Part shown: positions 1 to 8,090 of the stretch, piece after piece
Numbering within the stretch: the first letter of the stretch is position 1
How the letters are laid out: the number at the start of each line of letters is the position of its first letter
Assembly (NCBI GenBank): GCA_014896635.1
Contig: JADBKA010000043.1
Coordinates: 1 to 27,000, forward strand
From: Ktedonobacteraceae bacterium
Lineage (GTDB): Bacteria > Chloroflexota > Ktedonobacteria > Ktedonobacterales > Ktedonobacteraceae
DNA length: 27,000 bases
Direction of reading: 5' to 3'
Position numbers and translations under genes: made by a program
Notes under the pieces: model-generated
Seen by the model: only the letters and a program-made list of their open reading frames with translations
What the model was told of the DNA's origin: nothing
The model's database searches: none

Positions 1-1494
1 CTCGCTGCTGCCAGCTTCAGGCGCGGTCCGCAATACATGTGGCCGGCGAATCAACATCCAGACGAAATAGACCAGACCTAAAGCAAACATGATCACCGAG
101 TAGAGCCAGGGCGTGGCAAAAGTCGCATCACGGAAGATGAGTAGCTCAAAAACGAGCCAGACAACAGCTAAAACGATGATCGGCCACTCCCACACACCCA
201 GTTTGAACCCATGTGTTTCAGGCAATTTACGTCTTGAGGTGATATATAGGATAATGGTTGCAAGGTAGATGATCGCAGGCAACAGTGTTGCAGCACTGAA
301 GAGATTGGTCAACGTGTTGCTCTGGCCGGGGACATAGATGCCAAGCAGCGCAAACGCAGCCAGTATGACTTCGATCAGAATGCCGCACAGCAGCGTTGCC
401 GCGACCGGCGTGCTTGTCTGATGATTGACCTGCCGGAACAGGCGATACCAGGGGAACCGCTCATCGCGCGACATGGCCCAGGTCAGGCGCGTCGCAGTGA
501 TAAAGATGACCAGACCACAGGCGAAAATCGAGAAAGTGACCAGCACCAGCAAGATATCGCCAACAACCTGTCCAAGCGTCTGCGTGACAATATCAGCAAC
601 CGGCGTAGCGGATGCGCTCAGTGCTTTGAGATCGCCAGAAGCCAGGGTCAGTACGATGAGGAAGAGAAAGCCGACAATGCCGCTCAGAACAACCGAACTC
701 CACATGGAGAAAGGCACAACGCGGTGAGCATCCTGCGTCTCTTCGGCCAGATTCGCGGCAGCCTCAAAGCCAACGATGGTAAATGAGCCAAGCAGGAAGG
801 AGAGCATGAACGGACTGGATTTGAAGAGGCCCCCCAGGCCGAAGTAACCATCAGGGGAAACCACCCCCGTGCTGAAAAGATGATCAGGGTGCAGCAGTCC
901 GCGTGCCGCGCCGACGATCAGCAGCAGCAATGTCAGGCCAACGATACCAACAACTTCCGTCCCTACAGCGATATTGTTAATGCGCGCCGACCAGAGCGTG
1001 GAGAAGATAATCAGCAGCATTTGCAGGAAAATCACGATAGCGGTTGCCAGCCAGGCGCTCCCCGGCGTCGCTGTATAGCCAAAAAGGCTCGGCAGCACAG
1101 TCGAAGCGACCGCATAATCCACAGCTACCGTATCGACTATCAGGAAGACGAAAGAGACCCAGCCGATCAGCCAGCCAACCTTAGGATTTGCCAGCCGCGA
1201 GGTCCATTGATAGGAATAGCCGGCCAGGGGAATACGCGATGCCAGGGCCGCGAACACCAGTGAGACGAAGAGCTGGCCGATGATGACCAGCGGCCACGTC
1301 CAGATACCAAGCGGACCGCCCCAGTTCAGGACGGAGCCATAGGTAGTGAAGATGCCCGTCGTGATGCTGATAAAGGAGAAACCAACGGCAAACGAGGCAA
1401 ACCGTTTCAGTTCGCGGCGAAATTCCTGCTGGTAGCCGTATTTCTGTACCGCTTCTTCAGCATAGCTTTTCTGTGGCTGCTCAGTGCGTGACAT
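1..1494 (-). CDS. APC-family amino acid permease, C-terminus off the window
   Basis: Open for 498 codons from ATG at 1494 to the window edge, so the stop lies outside. The start has AAGGAG 8 bases upstream (1503-1508). The protein opens with a short polar segment and then alternates hydrophobic helices in the pattern of a 12-helix APC carrier. The first helix holds the run FISITTGIFTTYGS and helix 2 begins near GIWTWPLV. The segment GFEAAANLAEET is typical of the amino-acid/polyamine/GABA permease branch (TM6 region), and the loop SRDERFPW is the usual APC cytoplasmic signature. It should import an amino acid or amine by proton or sodium symport. It lies 52 bases after the CoxG-like gene on the same strand, so it probably shares the operon driven from about 4530. 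Substrate is not predictable from sequence. Confidence 0.9.
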   Translation of the reverse strand, partial: MSRTEQPQKSYAEEAVQKYGYQQEFRRELKRFASFAVGFSFISITTGIFTTYGSVLNWGGPLGIWTWPLVIIGQLFVSLVFAALASRIPLAGYSYQWTSRLANPKVGWLIGWVSFVFLIVDTVAVDYAVASTVLPSLFGYTATPGSAWLATAIVIFLQMLLIIFSTLWSARINNIAVGTEVVGIVGLTLLLLIVGAARGLLHPDHLFSTGVVSPDGYFGLGGLFKSSPFMLSFLLGSFTIVGFEAAANLAEETQDAHRVVPFSMWSSVVLSGIVGFLFLIVLTLASGDLKALSASATPVADIVTQTLGQVVGDILLVLVTFSIFACGLVIFITATRLTWAMSRDERFPWYRLFRQVNHQTSTPVAATLLCGILIEVILAAFALLGIYVPGQSNTLTNLFSAATLLPAIIYLATIILYITSRRKLPETHGFKLGVWEWPIIVLAVVWLVFELLIFRDATFATPWLYSVIMFALGLVYFVWMLIRRPHVLRTAPEAGSSE

Positions 1495-1546
1495 GCATCT
1501 GGCTCCTTTCAATACGATATACAGTCTGGGAGATGGAGAGGAACGA

Positions 1547-2005
1547 TTACAACGGGTCGGAGCTACGAAAGAGTGACGCGATATTGTCGGCAAACTGTCG
1601 GGAGAGCTTCTGTGAGGTTGAGCGTACAATCGCTTCTCCCAGGCTGGCAAGCCGTCCCACCAGGGTCAGGTCCATTGTATAGTGGACAACGGTTGTAGCC
1701 GCATCCTGTGAGATCAGCTCAAGCGTGACGCGCGCACGAAAGGCTCCCGCCATCGCCAGCGGCTCTCCCACCAGCTCTCCGACGAGACGACGCGGCGCCT
1801 CAACTTCCAGCAGCGTACCTTTTGCATGTGAGCGGACCGTCATGAACTGCACCTTGACCGAGAGATCCGCCTCATAGTGAGTATCATCCAGTTGCCGCGC
1901 TTGCTCGCAGCCTGGAATCACACGGCAGAGCTGTGCCGGGTCCAGCAGGACCTGCCACACCTGCTCACGTGCTGCGCTGACTGTGACAGCACCCTGTAGT
2001 TTCAT
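1547..2005 (-). CDS. CoxG-like SRPBCC-fold protein
   Basis: 152 residues. The chosen start (ATG at 2005) overlaps the stop of the upstream oxidoreductase as ATGA, implying translational coupling; a longer reading to 2050 would run into that gene. The sequence MKLQGAVTVSAAREQVWQVL, then PAQLCRVIPGCEQ, is the classic opening of the CoxG (carbon monoxide dehydrogenase subunit G) family: a START/SRPBCC helix-grip fold with the LxxCIPG-like loop. A mid-part MAGAFRARVTLEL and C-terminal helix ROS-like segment (QKLSRQFADNI) complete the fold. In CO dehydrogenase operons CoxG is thought to help membrane attachment. No coxLMS genes are present here, so the role is more likely that of an accessory or ligand-binding protein for the neighbouring flavoprotein dehydrogenase. 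Family sure, function uncertain. Confidence 0.85.
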   Translation of the reverse strand: MKLQGAVTVSAAREQVWQVLLDPAQLCRVIPGCEQARQLDDTHYEADLSVKVQFMTVRSHAKGTLLEVEAPRRLVGELVGEPLAMAGAFRARVTLELISQDAATTVVHYTMDLTLVGRLASLGEAIVRSTSQKLSRQFADNIASLFRSSDPL

Positions 2006-2856
2006 GCTTGCCCTCCTGCCAGCAGTGAAGCCATCTTCTTTCCCATCCATAGCGAGTCGGTATGGTCGAGAGAAGGCGAGACCACCGTGCCGGTTGCATA
2101 GATACCGCGTACACTCGTCTGGTAGCGTTCGTCCACCTGAATTGCCCCGCCGGGTCTCAGGAGAACGCCGCTGCCCTTCAGCCAGCGCGTGTTTGCCTGC
2201 ATGCCAGTGCCATAGACCAGCACATCTGCCGCGATGTGCTGTAGTTCGCCACTATCCTTGCGGCGCAGCATAACCTGTTGCAGGCGCGGAAAGCCCTCGA
2301 CTGCTACCAGCTCGCTTTGCGCCGGATCGACGAGTATCGCTTCCATGCCCACCTGCATCAACCGCCTGGCTGTGATAGTAGTATAACAGCTATGGCCGTA
2401 GACGACTGCACGTTTGCCCGGCAGGTAGCCACGCGCCAGCAATTGATGGGCCAGGATGGGCGTCATCACGCCGGCGGGACGTGAGCCGGGAATCTGCGCA
2501 TGCTCGCGTGTTAGCTCCAGACCGCCACAGGCGATCAGCAAACGATGGGCCTGTATTTCCAGTGTCCCTTGCCGCTGGCGAACGAGCAAGCGATGTGGTT
2601 CTCCTTCTGCCGGTGCCGGGAGCAGGCCGACCGCTGTTGTGCTAAAGCTGGTGGCCATCGAGCGGGGAAAGCGGAGAGAGCGTATCAACTCCCAGGCATC
2701 CTCGAAACCGGGCGCCGGGAGCGCGTGCCGCAGGAAACCGCCCGGCGCTTCCTGGTAATCGAGAAGTAGCATTTCCCCGTCCGCCAGACCCGCACGGATG
2801 GCGCTGAGCGCACTCAATCCCGCGCCAACAATGACCAGATCATAACTAGTGCTCAT
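2002..2856 (-). CDS. NAD(P)/FAD-dependent oxidoreductase
   Basis: 284 residues from ATG at 2856, chosen because the Rossmann motif begins at once (DLVIVGAGLSALSA, glycines 11 and 13) and AGGAG lies about 11 bases upstream. The open frame extends to 3009 but that part lies in the upstream gene. It has an N-terminal FAD dinucleotide-binding fold, an internal RLLIACGGLEL segment (second FAD contact), a central KRAVVYGHSCYTTITARRL segment for NAD(P), and a C-terminal GIYATGTV motif typical of pyridine nucleotide-disulfide oxidoreductases. Small proteins of this type accompany GlpA-like dehydrogenases carrying a BFD [2Fe-2S] domain, passing electrons to or from NAD(P). Here it lies 23 bases after such a gene and overlaps coxG-like by four bases, so it is probably a subunit of the same complex. 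Confidence 0.87.
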   Translation of the reverse strand: MSTSYDLVIVGAGLSALSAIRAGLADGEMLLLDYQEAPGGFLRHALPAPGFEDAWELIRSLRFPRSMATSFSTTAVGLLPAPAEGEPHRLLVRQRQGTLEIQAHRLLIACGGLELTREHAQIPGSRPAGVMTPILAHQLLARGYLPGKRAVVYGHSCYTTITARRLMQVGMEAILVDPAQSELVAVEGFPRLQQVMLRRKDSGELQHIAADVLVYGTGMQANTRWLKGSGVLLRPGGAIQVDERYQTSVRGIYATGTVVSPSLDHTDSLWMGKKMASLLAGGQA

Positions 2857-2879
2857 CACATCCGGTTCTCCTCTTGTTA

Positions 2880-3587
2880 TTAGAAAGTGGGACGGCGCGT
2901 GGTAACGGGAGATGAATGCGCCATGTGCTTGTTGAGCGCCAGGAGATCGCGTCCCAGTTCTTGCTGGAAGAGATCGGCCAGGCATGCCATACAGAGGTTG
3001 CCCTGGCAATCGCCGAGCATAGCGCCGGTGCGACGCTTAAGACCGTCAAGCGTCGCCGGCGGCAGAAGACCACGCAGAGCCGCCAGGATCTCGCCGCGTG
3101 TGATCGAGCGGCAGAGGCAGATGACGTCGCCCTCGTCAGGGGATGTCTGCGCCAGGTACTCCGGCAGCTCTTCGATAAACGAGGAACGCTGCGATAAGCC
3201 CAGTCGATCCCGCGCCAGACCGGCGACATAGCGTCCGATGGCCGGCGAAGCAGAAAGACCTGTTGAGCGGATACCCGCAACGTGCAGAATACGCGAACTG
3301 GTGGTGGCCGGACGGATGATATAGCCGCCAGTGCTGCTAACGGCGCGCAGGCCCGCAAACTGGCGCACGCTCTCTGCCGTCGTCATGGCAGGGACCAGCT
3401 TCCCCACGCCTTCACGAATCGTGCGCAGGCCAGCTTCTGTCGTTGAAAGATCCTCTTTCGAGGGAACATCCTCTGCCGTAGGTCCGAGCAGCACACCGCC
3501 GAACACTATTGGCGTAACCAGAATGCCTTTCGAGATCGGGCCGGGTACGGGTAGCATGATCTGTGAGACACCGTGATCCTCTTCCAC
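2880..3587 (-). CDS. C-terminal fragment of the GlpA-like dehydrogenase, BFD [2Fe-2S] domain
   Basis: The 3' frame of the broken gene. Homology-like sequence begins at about 3623, before the first ATG (3587). It contains the end of the DAO domain (GILVTPIVFGGVLLGPTAED, then IRSTGLSASPAIG, the usual FAD-contacting C-terminal motif) followed by a BFD-like [2Fe-2S] module with cysteines in ICLC and CQGNLCMAC. No convincing ribosome binding site precedes the ATG, so this is not an independent gene. Confidence 0.7.
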   Translation of the reverse strand: MEEDHGVSQIMLPVPGPISKGILVTPIVFGGVLLGPTAEDVPSKEDLSTTEAGLRTIREGVGKLVPAMTTAESVRQFAGLRAVSSTGGYIIRPATTSSRILHVAGIRSTGLSASPAIGRYVAGLARDRLGLSQRSSFIEELPEYLAQTSPDEGDVICLCRSITRGEILAALRGLLPPATLDGLKRRTGAMLGDCQGNLCMACLADLFQQELGRDLLALNKHMAHSSPVTTRRPTF

Positions 3588-4282
3588 AATAATGAACTGG
3601 CCCTTGCGTGGCGTGAGCGTGAAGAGTCATCGCCCACCATGCGCGCGATCTCATCGGACCAGAGGCCGGCAGCATTGACTACCAGTGCTGCGTTGAAGAT
3701 CAGACCACCACTGGTGCGTACCTGCACGCGCTTATCAGATAGTACAAGGCTCGTCACGGCCTGGTTTGTAAAAACTGCGGCGCCGTTCTGCATAGCATTT
3801 TCGCAATAGGCGCGGGTCGTCCAGAACGGATCTATGATGCTTTCCCCTTCAATGAGCACGCCGCCCATCACGCGAGGATTGACATACGGCGCGCGTTCCA
3901 GAATATCGGCGCGCGTCAGACGCTGCAAGGTGACGCCGTTGCGCGCAGCGCGAGGGATGATGCCCTGTTCGAGGGTGGAGAGTTCTTCCTGGCTGGTTGC
4001 TATCATCAGCGCGCCGGTCTGTAAATATGGGATATGCAGCTTTTCAACGACGTCAGGCCAGAGCGCGCGCGCCTCTGCCAGCAGGCGCGCTTCGAGCGTA
4101 CTGGGGGAAGCGTCGAAGCCGGTATGCACAATGGCGCTATTCGCCTTGCTGGTGCCTTCACAGATATCGGGGGCGCGCTCCAGCAGTGCTATGCTCGCAT
4201 CAAAGCGTGCCAGCTCGCGCAAGATAGCACAGCCCACAACGCCACCGCCAATCACAAGGATATCGACATCTTTCTGCTGCAT
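3506..4282 (-). CDS. N-terminal fragment of the GlpA-like dehydrogenase
   Basis: The 5' frame of the broken gene, carrying the FAD-binding fold (GGGVVG at residues 12-17) and most of the DAO substrate domain through AALVVNAAGLWSDEIARMVGDD. After about residue 220 the reading becomes an arginine- and serine-rich tail unlike any flavoprotein and ends at 3506. On its own it would lack the last part of the catalytic domain and the iron-sulfur domain, so it is unlikely to be functional unless the frame is restored. Confidence 0.7.
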   Translation of the reverse strand: MQQKDVDILVIGGGVVGCAILRELARFDASIALLERAPDICEGTSKANSAIVHTGFDASPSTLEARLLAEARALWPDVVEKLHIPYLQTGALMIATSQEELSTLEQGIIPRAARNGVTLQRLTRADILERAPYVNPRVMGGVLIEGESIIDPFWTTRAYCENAMQNGAAVFTNQAVTSLVLSDKRVQVRTSGGLIFNAALVVNAAGLWSDEIARMVGDDSSRSRHARASSLLWKRITVSHRSCYPYPARSRKAFWLRQ

Positions 4283-4363
4283 GGCTTTCTCCAGTTCTGG
4301 ACACAATCGGGTAGAGCAGCGCAATCGGATATGCAACAGCAACCCCGCCCGGTTTTCATACTC

Positions 4364-4484
4364 CCTTGCGTTCAGATGGGCAAGATGCGCCAGCATCTTG
4401 CCAGTCCCGCCGGTGGCGGGACGGATCTCGAACGGCTATCAAGATTTCATACCAAGTTGCTTCCAGAGAAGCAACTTGGTATCA
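4364..4484 (+). repeat. three-hairpin dispersed repeat, copy A
   Basis: About 121 bases beginning CCTTGCGTTCAGATGG and containing three consecutive inverted repeats: CAAGATGC/GCATCTTG, GTCCCGCC/GGCGGGAC and a perfect 15-base arm pair at 4449-4463 and 4468-4482 (loop CAGA). A second copy in opposite orientation lies at 22764-22886. It falls inside the presumed 5' leader of the minus-strand dehydrogenase operon. It may be a REP/MITE-type element. Confidence 0.85.
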
Positions 4485-4516
4485 GATCACCAGTTTTCAT
4501 AATTTCAGAAGTTGTG

Positions 4517-4536
4517 ATACTTTATGATCAAAGTAT
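4517..4536. promoter_or_regulatory. inverted repeat, candidate operator of the dehydrogenase operon
   Basis: ATACTTT (4517-4523) and AAAGTAT (4530-4536) form a 7-base inverted repeat with a 6-base centre. It overlaps the -10 box and start region of the minus-strand promoter, the expected place for a repressor. A related string TGTGATATACTTT occurs again at 4599-4611, on the kinase side. Confidence 0.5.
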
Positions 4537-4560
4537 ACAGATAATATGATAATTTGTCAA
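4532..4560 (-). promoter_or_regulatory. sigma70-type promoter for the dehydrogenase operon
   Basis: On the minus strand TTGACA (4560-4555) is followed after exactly 17 bases by TATACT (4537-4532), a near-perfect housekeeping promoter. Transcription would start near 4525, giving a leader of about 240 bases that contains hairpin repeat copy A before the ATG at 4282. Confidence 0.75.
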
Positions 4561-4726
4561 CATTTTTAGACGTGAATTTCTGGAAGAACTTTTCACAATG
4601 TGATATACTTTCCTGGTGAAAGAACAGTGCTGCTTCGTTCTTCCTGTTCTCAAACCGGCGTGGTGGACTCACGTGGTAGATGGGGAATCATTTTCTGACT
4701 TCCTGGCTCCCTGGAGTTTCTGAACG

Positions 4727-6319
4727 ATGTCCTGGTTTCAGACGCGGCAATCGGTGGATATTCATGACCAGATGGCTATCCTCATCGGTAGTGCCGTTCG
4801 TCTATTGTGTGGGGAAGCGGGCGTTTTTGTCGTAGCGAACGAAGTGTTTGACCCGCAGAGTACCAGCGAATATAGCCTCTATCGCTTGAGCGAAGAGGTC
4901 TTGCCGACCCTGCTGGCGGATGTGCAGGAAGGTGTGCAGCCGAATTCCCTGCATCCTTTTGTGATCGAGCCGGTCGCGCCTTCACTCGCTATTGAGCTTG
5001 GAATGGACGAAGACGTGGTGAAGCAGCAGGGCATCGTCCGCTGTTCGCTGCTGCTCTATGATCGCAGCGGACCTGTGGGCGTGCTGCACTTTTTGCGCCG
5101 CGCCACTGCGCGGTCCTGCTTCGAGCAGCACAGCCGATCGGCAGAGGGGGAAGACGCACTCTACCTGCGCCTGTTTATTGCCCTGCTCACCGCCAGCCTG
5201 CGCTTCGCCTTGCAGTCACAGAGCCTGGTCAGCGAGCAGGCGCGCTTCGCCGCAATCTTCCAGCACAGTGCTGAAGGTATGCTGACGGTTGACGGCACCC
5301 TGCGCATCGCCGACTGGAATCCGGCCATGGAGCGCCTCACCGGCTGGCGCGAAAGCGAAGTGCGGGGACGCTTCTACTTTGAAGTGCTGCGTCCGCGTGA
5401 CCGGCAGGGCCGGGGACTGGGCTTACAGGACTCGCCCATCTTGCAGGCTTTTGCAGGTCAGACGGTCATCAACCGCGAAATGATCATTCTCAGCCGCGAT
5501 GGTCAGCCGGTACACGTTGCTGTCACCGCCACCTGCGTGCGATCATCGCGTGGCGAGCCGGTGAATGGCATTCTCAATGTACGCGACCTGACGCGCGAAC
5601 GTGAGCGAGAGGAACAGCGTTCAACGTTTATCTCAGTGATTTCACATGAGCTACAAACGCCGATAGCCATTATCAAAGGCTATGCCTCGACGCTTGCCCA
5701 TGCCAGCGCCCGGTTGGATGCAGCATCGCTGCAACCTCGCCTGGTCGCAATAGAAGAAGAGGCCGACCGGCTGAACAAACTGGTAGGCAATTTGCTCTAC
5801 GCCTCGCGCATTCAGGCCGGCGGTTTGCAAATGGATATCGCCTCGCTGGACCTGGAGTCGCTCATTGAGAGCGTTGTGCGGCGGCTGAAAGCGAAGAGTC
5901 CAGATGTCAGTTTTACGCTGGACATTCCCGCTGACCTGCCGATCGTCAAAGCCGACCGCGACAGGATTGAAGAGGTTTTACTGAACCTGCTGGATAACGC
6001 CATCAAATATTCGCCGCGCCAGCGCACAATCACCGTAGCCGCCCGTGCGACCGGTGAGGAAGTCATAGTGAGCGTCAGCGATGCCGGTATGGGCATCTCG
6101 CTGCGGGACCAGCAGCAGATTTTTGATCGCTTCCAGCGCGCCGACAACCGCGTGACACAGGCAATGCCAGGCGCCGGCCTGGGCCTCTACATCAGTCGCG
6201 CCATTGTCGAGGCGCACGGTGGGCGCATCTGGGTTGAGAGCACTCTGCATCAGGGTTCAACGTTTTCGTTCAGTTTACCGCGAGAAGAGAAAGCGCAATT
6301 GCCAATGGTGGTTTTTTAA
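4727..6319 (+). CDS. sensor histidine kinase (GAF-like, PAS, HisKA, HATPase)
   Basis: 530 residues, no clear membrane segment, so probably cytoplasmic. Residues 10-165 look like a GAF-type sensory domain, 168-285 a PAS domain ([29 protein letters not shown]), and 295-365 the dimerisation/phosphoacceptor domain with the phosphorylated histidine H307 in SHELQTPIA. The ATPase domain follows with N box [11 protein letters not shown] (420-430), G1 DAGMGIS (452-458), F box IFDRFQR (465-471) and G2 GAGLGLYIS (482-490). Every catalytic box is intact. The stop overlaps the response-regulator start by one base (TAATG), so they are a coupled two-component pair. Start ATG 4727 has GGAG about 11 bases upstream. 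The signal sensed is not evident. Confidence 0.93.
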   Translation: MSWFQTRQSVDIHDQMAILIGSAVRLLCGEAGVFVVANEVFDPQSTSEYSLYRLSEEVLPTLLADVQEGVQPNSLHPFVIEPVAPSLAIELGMDEDVVKQQGIVRCSLLLYDRSGPVGVLHFLRRATARSCFEQHSRSAEGEDALYLRLFIALLTASLRFALQSQSLVSEQARFAAIFQHSAEGMLTVDGTLRIADWNPAMERLTGWRESEVRGRFYFEVLRPRDRQGRGLGLQDSPILQAFAGQTVINREMIILSRDGQPVHVAVTATCVRSSRGEPVNGILNVRDLTREREREEQRSTFISVISHELQTPIAIIKGYASTLAHASARLDAASLQPRLVAIEEEADRLNKLVGNLLYASRIQAGGLQMDIASLDLESLIESVVRRLKAKSPDVSFTLDIPADLPIVKADRDRIEEVLLNLLDNAIKYSPRQRTITVAARATGEEVIVSVSDAGMGISLRDQQQIFDRFQRADNRVTQAMPGAGLGLYISRAIVEAHGGRIWVESTLHQGSTFSFSLPREEKAQLPMVVF

Positions 6320-7053
6320 TGGAGAGAGATGTATTTGACCAGCGAGATATGACCATCCTGATCGTGGATGATGAACCGCGCATCCGTGATGTCGTACGTA
6401 TGAATCTGGAGCTTGAGCATTATCGTGTGATAGAAGCCAGCAGCGGACTGGAGGCGCTTGAGCAACTGCGCGAGCATCTTCCCGACCTGGTGGTGCTGGA
6501 CGTCATGATGCCAGATATGGACGGCTTCGAGACACTGCGCGCCATCCGCGAAGTTTCGACAGTACCTGTCATTATGCTGACGGTGCGCCAGAGCGAACCT
6601 GATCGTATTCGCGGCCTGGACCTGGGAGCCGACGACTATATCGCCAAACCGTTCAGCCCGCGCGAACTGCTCTCGCGCATTCGCGCACTGCTGCGCCGCA
6701 CCATGATGCCGGCTCCATCGCGCAAAACCGAGATCATCGTCGATGACGATCTCAAGATTGACTTCGCGCGCCACGAGGTCATTGTACGCGGGCAGAAGGT
6801 TACACTGAGACCAACCGAGTACCGCCTGCTCTATCACCTGGTGAGCAACGCCGGACGCCTGCTCACACACGAAACGTTGCTCTCGAAAGTCTGGGGACGC
6901 GAATACCGGGACGAAGCGCATTACTTGCGCCTCTACATCACCTACCTGCGCCAGAAAATCGAGCAAGACCCGGCCCATCCCCGCTATATTCTGACCGAAC
7001 GGGGGATCGGCTACCGCTTTAAAGAACTGGATGGACAGTACACCAGCAAATGA
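6319..7053 (+). CDS. OmpR/PhoB-family response regulator
   Basis: 244 residues. The receiver domain (residues 11-125) has the acidic pair D17-D18 in VDDEP, phosphoacceptor D61 in [11 protein letters not shown]88 and K110 in AKPFSP: a complete set. The C-terminal winged-helix DNA-binding domain runs from about 140 to 240, with [13 protein letters not shown] and the wing motif [11 protein letters not shown], close in style to KdpE and PhoB. The start is taken at the ATG that overlaps the kinase stop; ATG 6349 ([10 protein letters not shown]) is an alternative giving a ten-residue shorter protein. It should be phosphorylated by the upstream kinase and act as a transcription factor; targets are unknown, but it is followed within 16 bases by the URO-D family gene. 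Confidence 0.93.
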   Translation: MERDVFDQRDMTILIVDDEPRIRDVVRMNLELEHYRVIEASSGLEALEQLREHLPDLVVLDVMMPDMDGFETLRAIREVSTVPVIMLTVRQSEPDRIRGLDLGADDYIAKPFSPRELLSRIRALLRRTMMPAPSRKTEIIVDDDLKIDFARHEVIVRGQKVTLRPTEYRLLYHLVSNAGRLLTHETLLSKVWGREYRDEAHYLRLYITYLRQKIEQDPAHPRYILTERGIGYRFKELDGQYTSK

Positions 7054-7069
7054 AAAGGAAAGGATGCTT

Positions 7070-8059
7070 ATGAATAAAAAAGAGCGTGTTGATGCCGCAC
7101 TACGGGGAGAGCCGGTAGACCGCGTGCCGGCAAGCCTGTGGGGCCATGACTTCGAGCGCGAATGGAGTGTGCAGGGACTGGTCGAGGCGACAGTCGAAAA
7201 CTTCACGCGCTATGACTGGGATTTTGTGAAGGTCAATCCGCGCGCTACCTACCATGTCGAGGGCTGGGGCGCGAAGTACAGACCATCAGGCGACAAATAC
7301 AGACCGCCAGTCTTTGAAGGCTCGCCTATCGAGAGCACATCAGACTGGAAGCGCCTGCGTCCTCTGGAAGCCGACCGGGGCGCGCTGGCAGAACAACTGC
7401 GCGCCCTGCAACTGATCAATCATGAAGTAGGATATGATGCCTACTTCGTGCAAACTATTTTCTGCCCGCTCGGTGTAGCGAAGTACCTTGTCGGCAACAG
7501 TAATCAGCCGATTCTGCTCTCCATGCAAGAGGATCGCAAAGCCCTGCATGCCGGCTTGCGCGTCATCACCGAAACATTTATCGAGTTCGCTATTGCCTGC
7601 CTCGAGGCGGGCGCGAGCGGCATCTTCTATGCCACCAACGGCTGGGCCAGAGAAGGATTGCTGACCGAAGACCAGTACCGCGAATACGGCGAACAGTACG
7701 ACCTGGAACTGCTGGATGCTATCAAGAGCCGGAGCAAATTCACTATCCTGCACAACTGCGGGCAACGTATTTACTTTGACCTGCTTGCTTCCTATCCTGT
7801 GCAAGCCATTAGCTGGGCAGCAACGCTGGAAGGGAATCCCGACCTGGGCGAAGGCAAGCGGCGCTCTGGTAAAGCTGTCATAGGAGGCATCAGCGAGAAA
7901 ACGGTGCTCAAAAGTGGCAGCATTGAAAAGATACAGGAAGAGATAGAACGGGCGCGCGAACTGACCGGGGACCGGCATTTTCTGCTCGCGCCGGGCTGTG
8001 CCGTGCCGCCTGAGGTGCCGGAGAAGAACCGCGAAGCGGTACGACAGGCGCTGGCTTGA
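7070..8059 (+). CDS. uroporphyrinogen decarboxylase (URO-D) family protein
   Basis: 329 residues from ATG 7070, preceded by AAAGGA at 5-6 bases; an ATG six bases earlier (7064) is also possible. The start KKERVDAALRGEPVDRVPASLWG and the end HFLLAPGCAVPPEVPEKN are typical of the wide URO-D superfamily (TIM barrel), which includes haem-pathway HemE and corrinoid or coenzyme M methyltransferases. HemE hallmarks such as a FAGRYLPEY-like arginine motif are not seen, and the C-terminus has GCAVP rather than the HemE GHGI-type end, so it is probably not the housekeeping decarboxylase. It may be a metal-dependent methyl-transfer or decarboxylase enzyme. It sits 16 bases after the response regulator and is likely cotranscribed with it. 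Confidence 0.85.
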   Translation: MNKKERVDAALRGEPVDRVPASLWGHDFEREWSVQGLVEATVENFTRYDWDFVKVNPRATYHVEGWGAKYRPSGDKYRPPVFEGSPIESTSDWKRLRPLEADRGALAEQLRALQLINHEVGYDAYFVQTIFCPLGVAKYLVGNSNQPILLSMQEDRKALHAGLRVITETFIEFAIACLEAGASGIFYATNGWAREGLLTEDQYREYGEQYDLELLDAIKSRSKFTILHNCGQRIYFDLLASYPVQAISWAATLEGNPDLGEGKRRSGKAVIGGISEKTVLKSGSIEKIQEEIERARELTGDRHFLLAPGCAVPPEVPEKNREAVRQALA

Positions 8060-8084
8060 CACAGGCTGATGCATTCGCTATACT
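8056..8084 (+). promoter_or_regulatory. consensus sigma70-type promoter for the NUDIX operon
   Basis: TTGACA (8056-8061), a 17-base spacer and TATACT (8079-8084). The -35 box overlaps the last codons of the URO-D family gene. The predicted transcription start near 8091 leaves a leader of about 325 bases before the NUDIX start codon. Confidence 0.75.
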
Positions 8085-8090
8085 CACTGA

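Larger units (their letters stand above)
2880..4282 (-). pseudogene. GlpA-like FAD dehydrogenase with BFD [2Fe-2S] domain, frameshifted
   Basis: Two overlapping frames together make one gene of about 467 residues. The N-terminal frame starts at ATG 4282 (GGAG 7 bases upstream) with VDILVIGGGVVGCAI, then EGTSKANSAIVHTGFDA, the hallmark of glycerol-3-phosphate dehydrogenase-like DAO flavoproteins. It reads to VGDDS and then turns to nonsense. The C-terminal frame resumes exactly there as FTLTPRKGQFIIVEEDHG. Loss of one base at 3623/3624 explains it: restoring one base gives 1404 bases, a whole number of codons. The C-terminus holds a BFD-like [2Fe-2S] site (ICLC and CQGNLCMAC). Intact, the enzyme would oxidise glycerol 3-phosphate or a related hydroxy or amino acid and pass electrons to the adjacent oxidoreductase. 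It may be a true pseudogene or a sequence error; downstream genes look intact, which favours error or recent mutation. Confidence 0.85.

Noticed and set aside
6316..7206. 296-codon minus-strand frame
   Set aside because: It lies opposite the response regulator, which has all receiver and DNA-binding motifs; no ribosome binding site and no recognisable protein.
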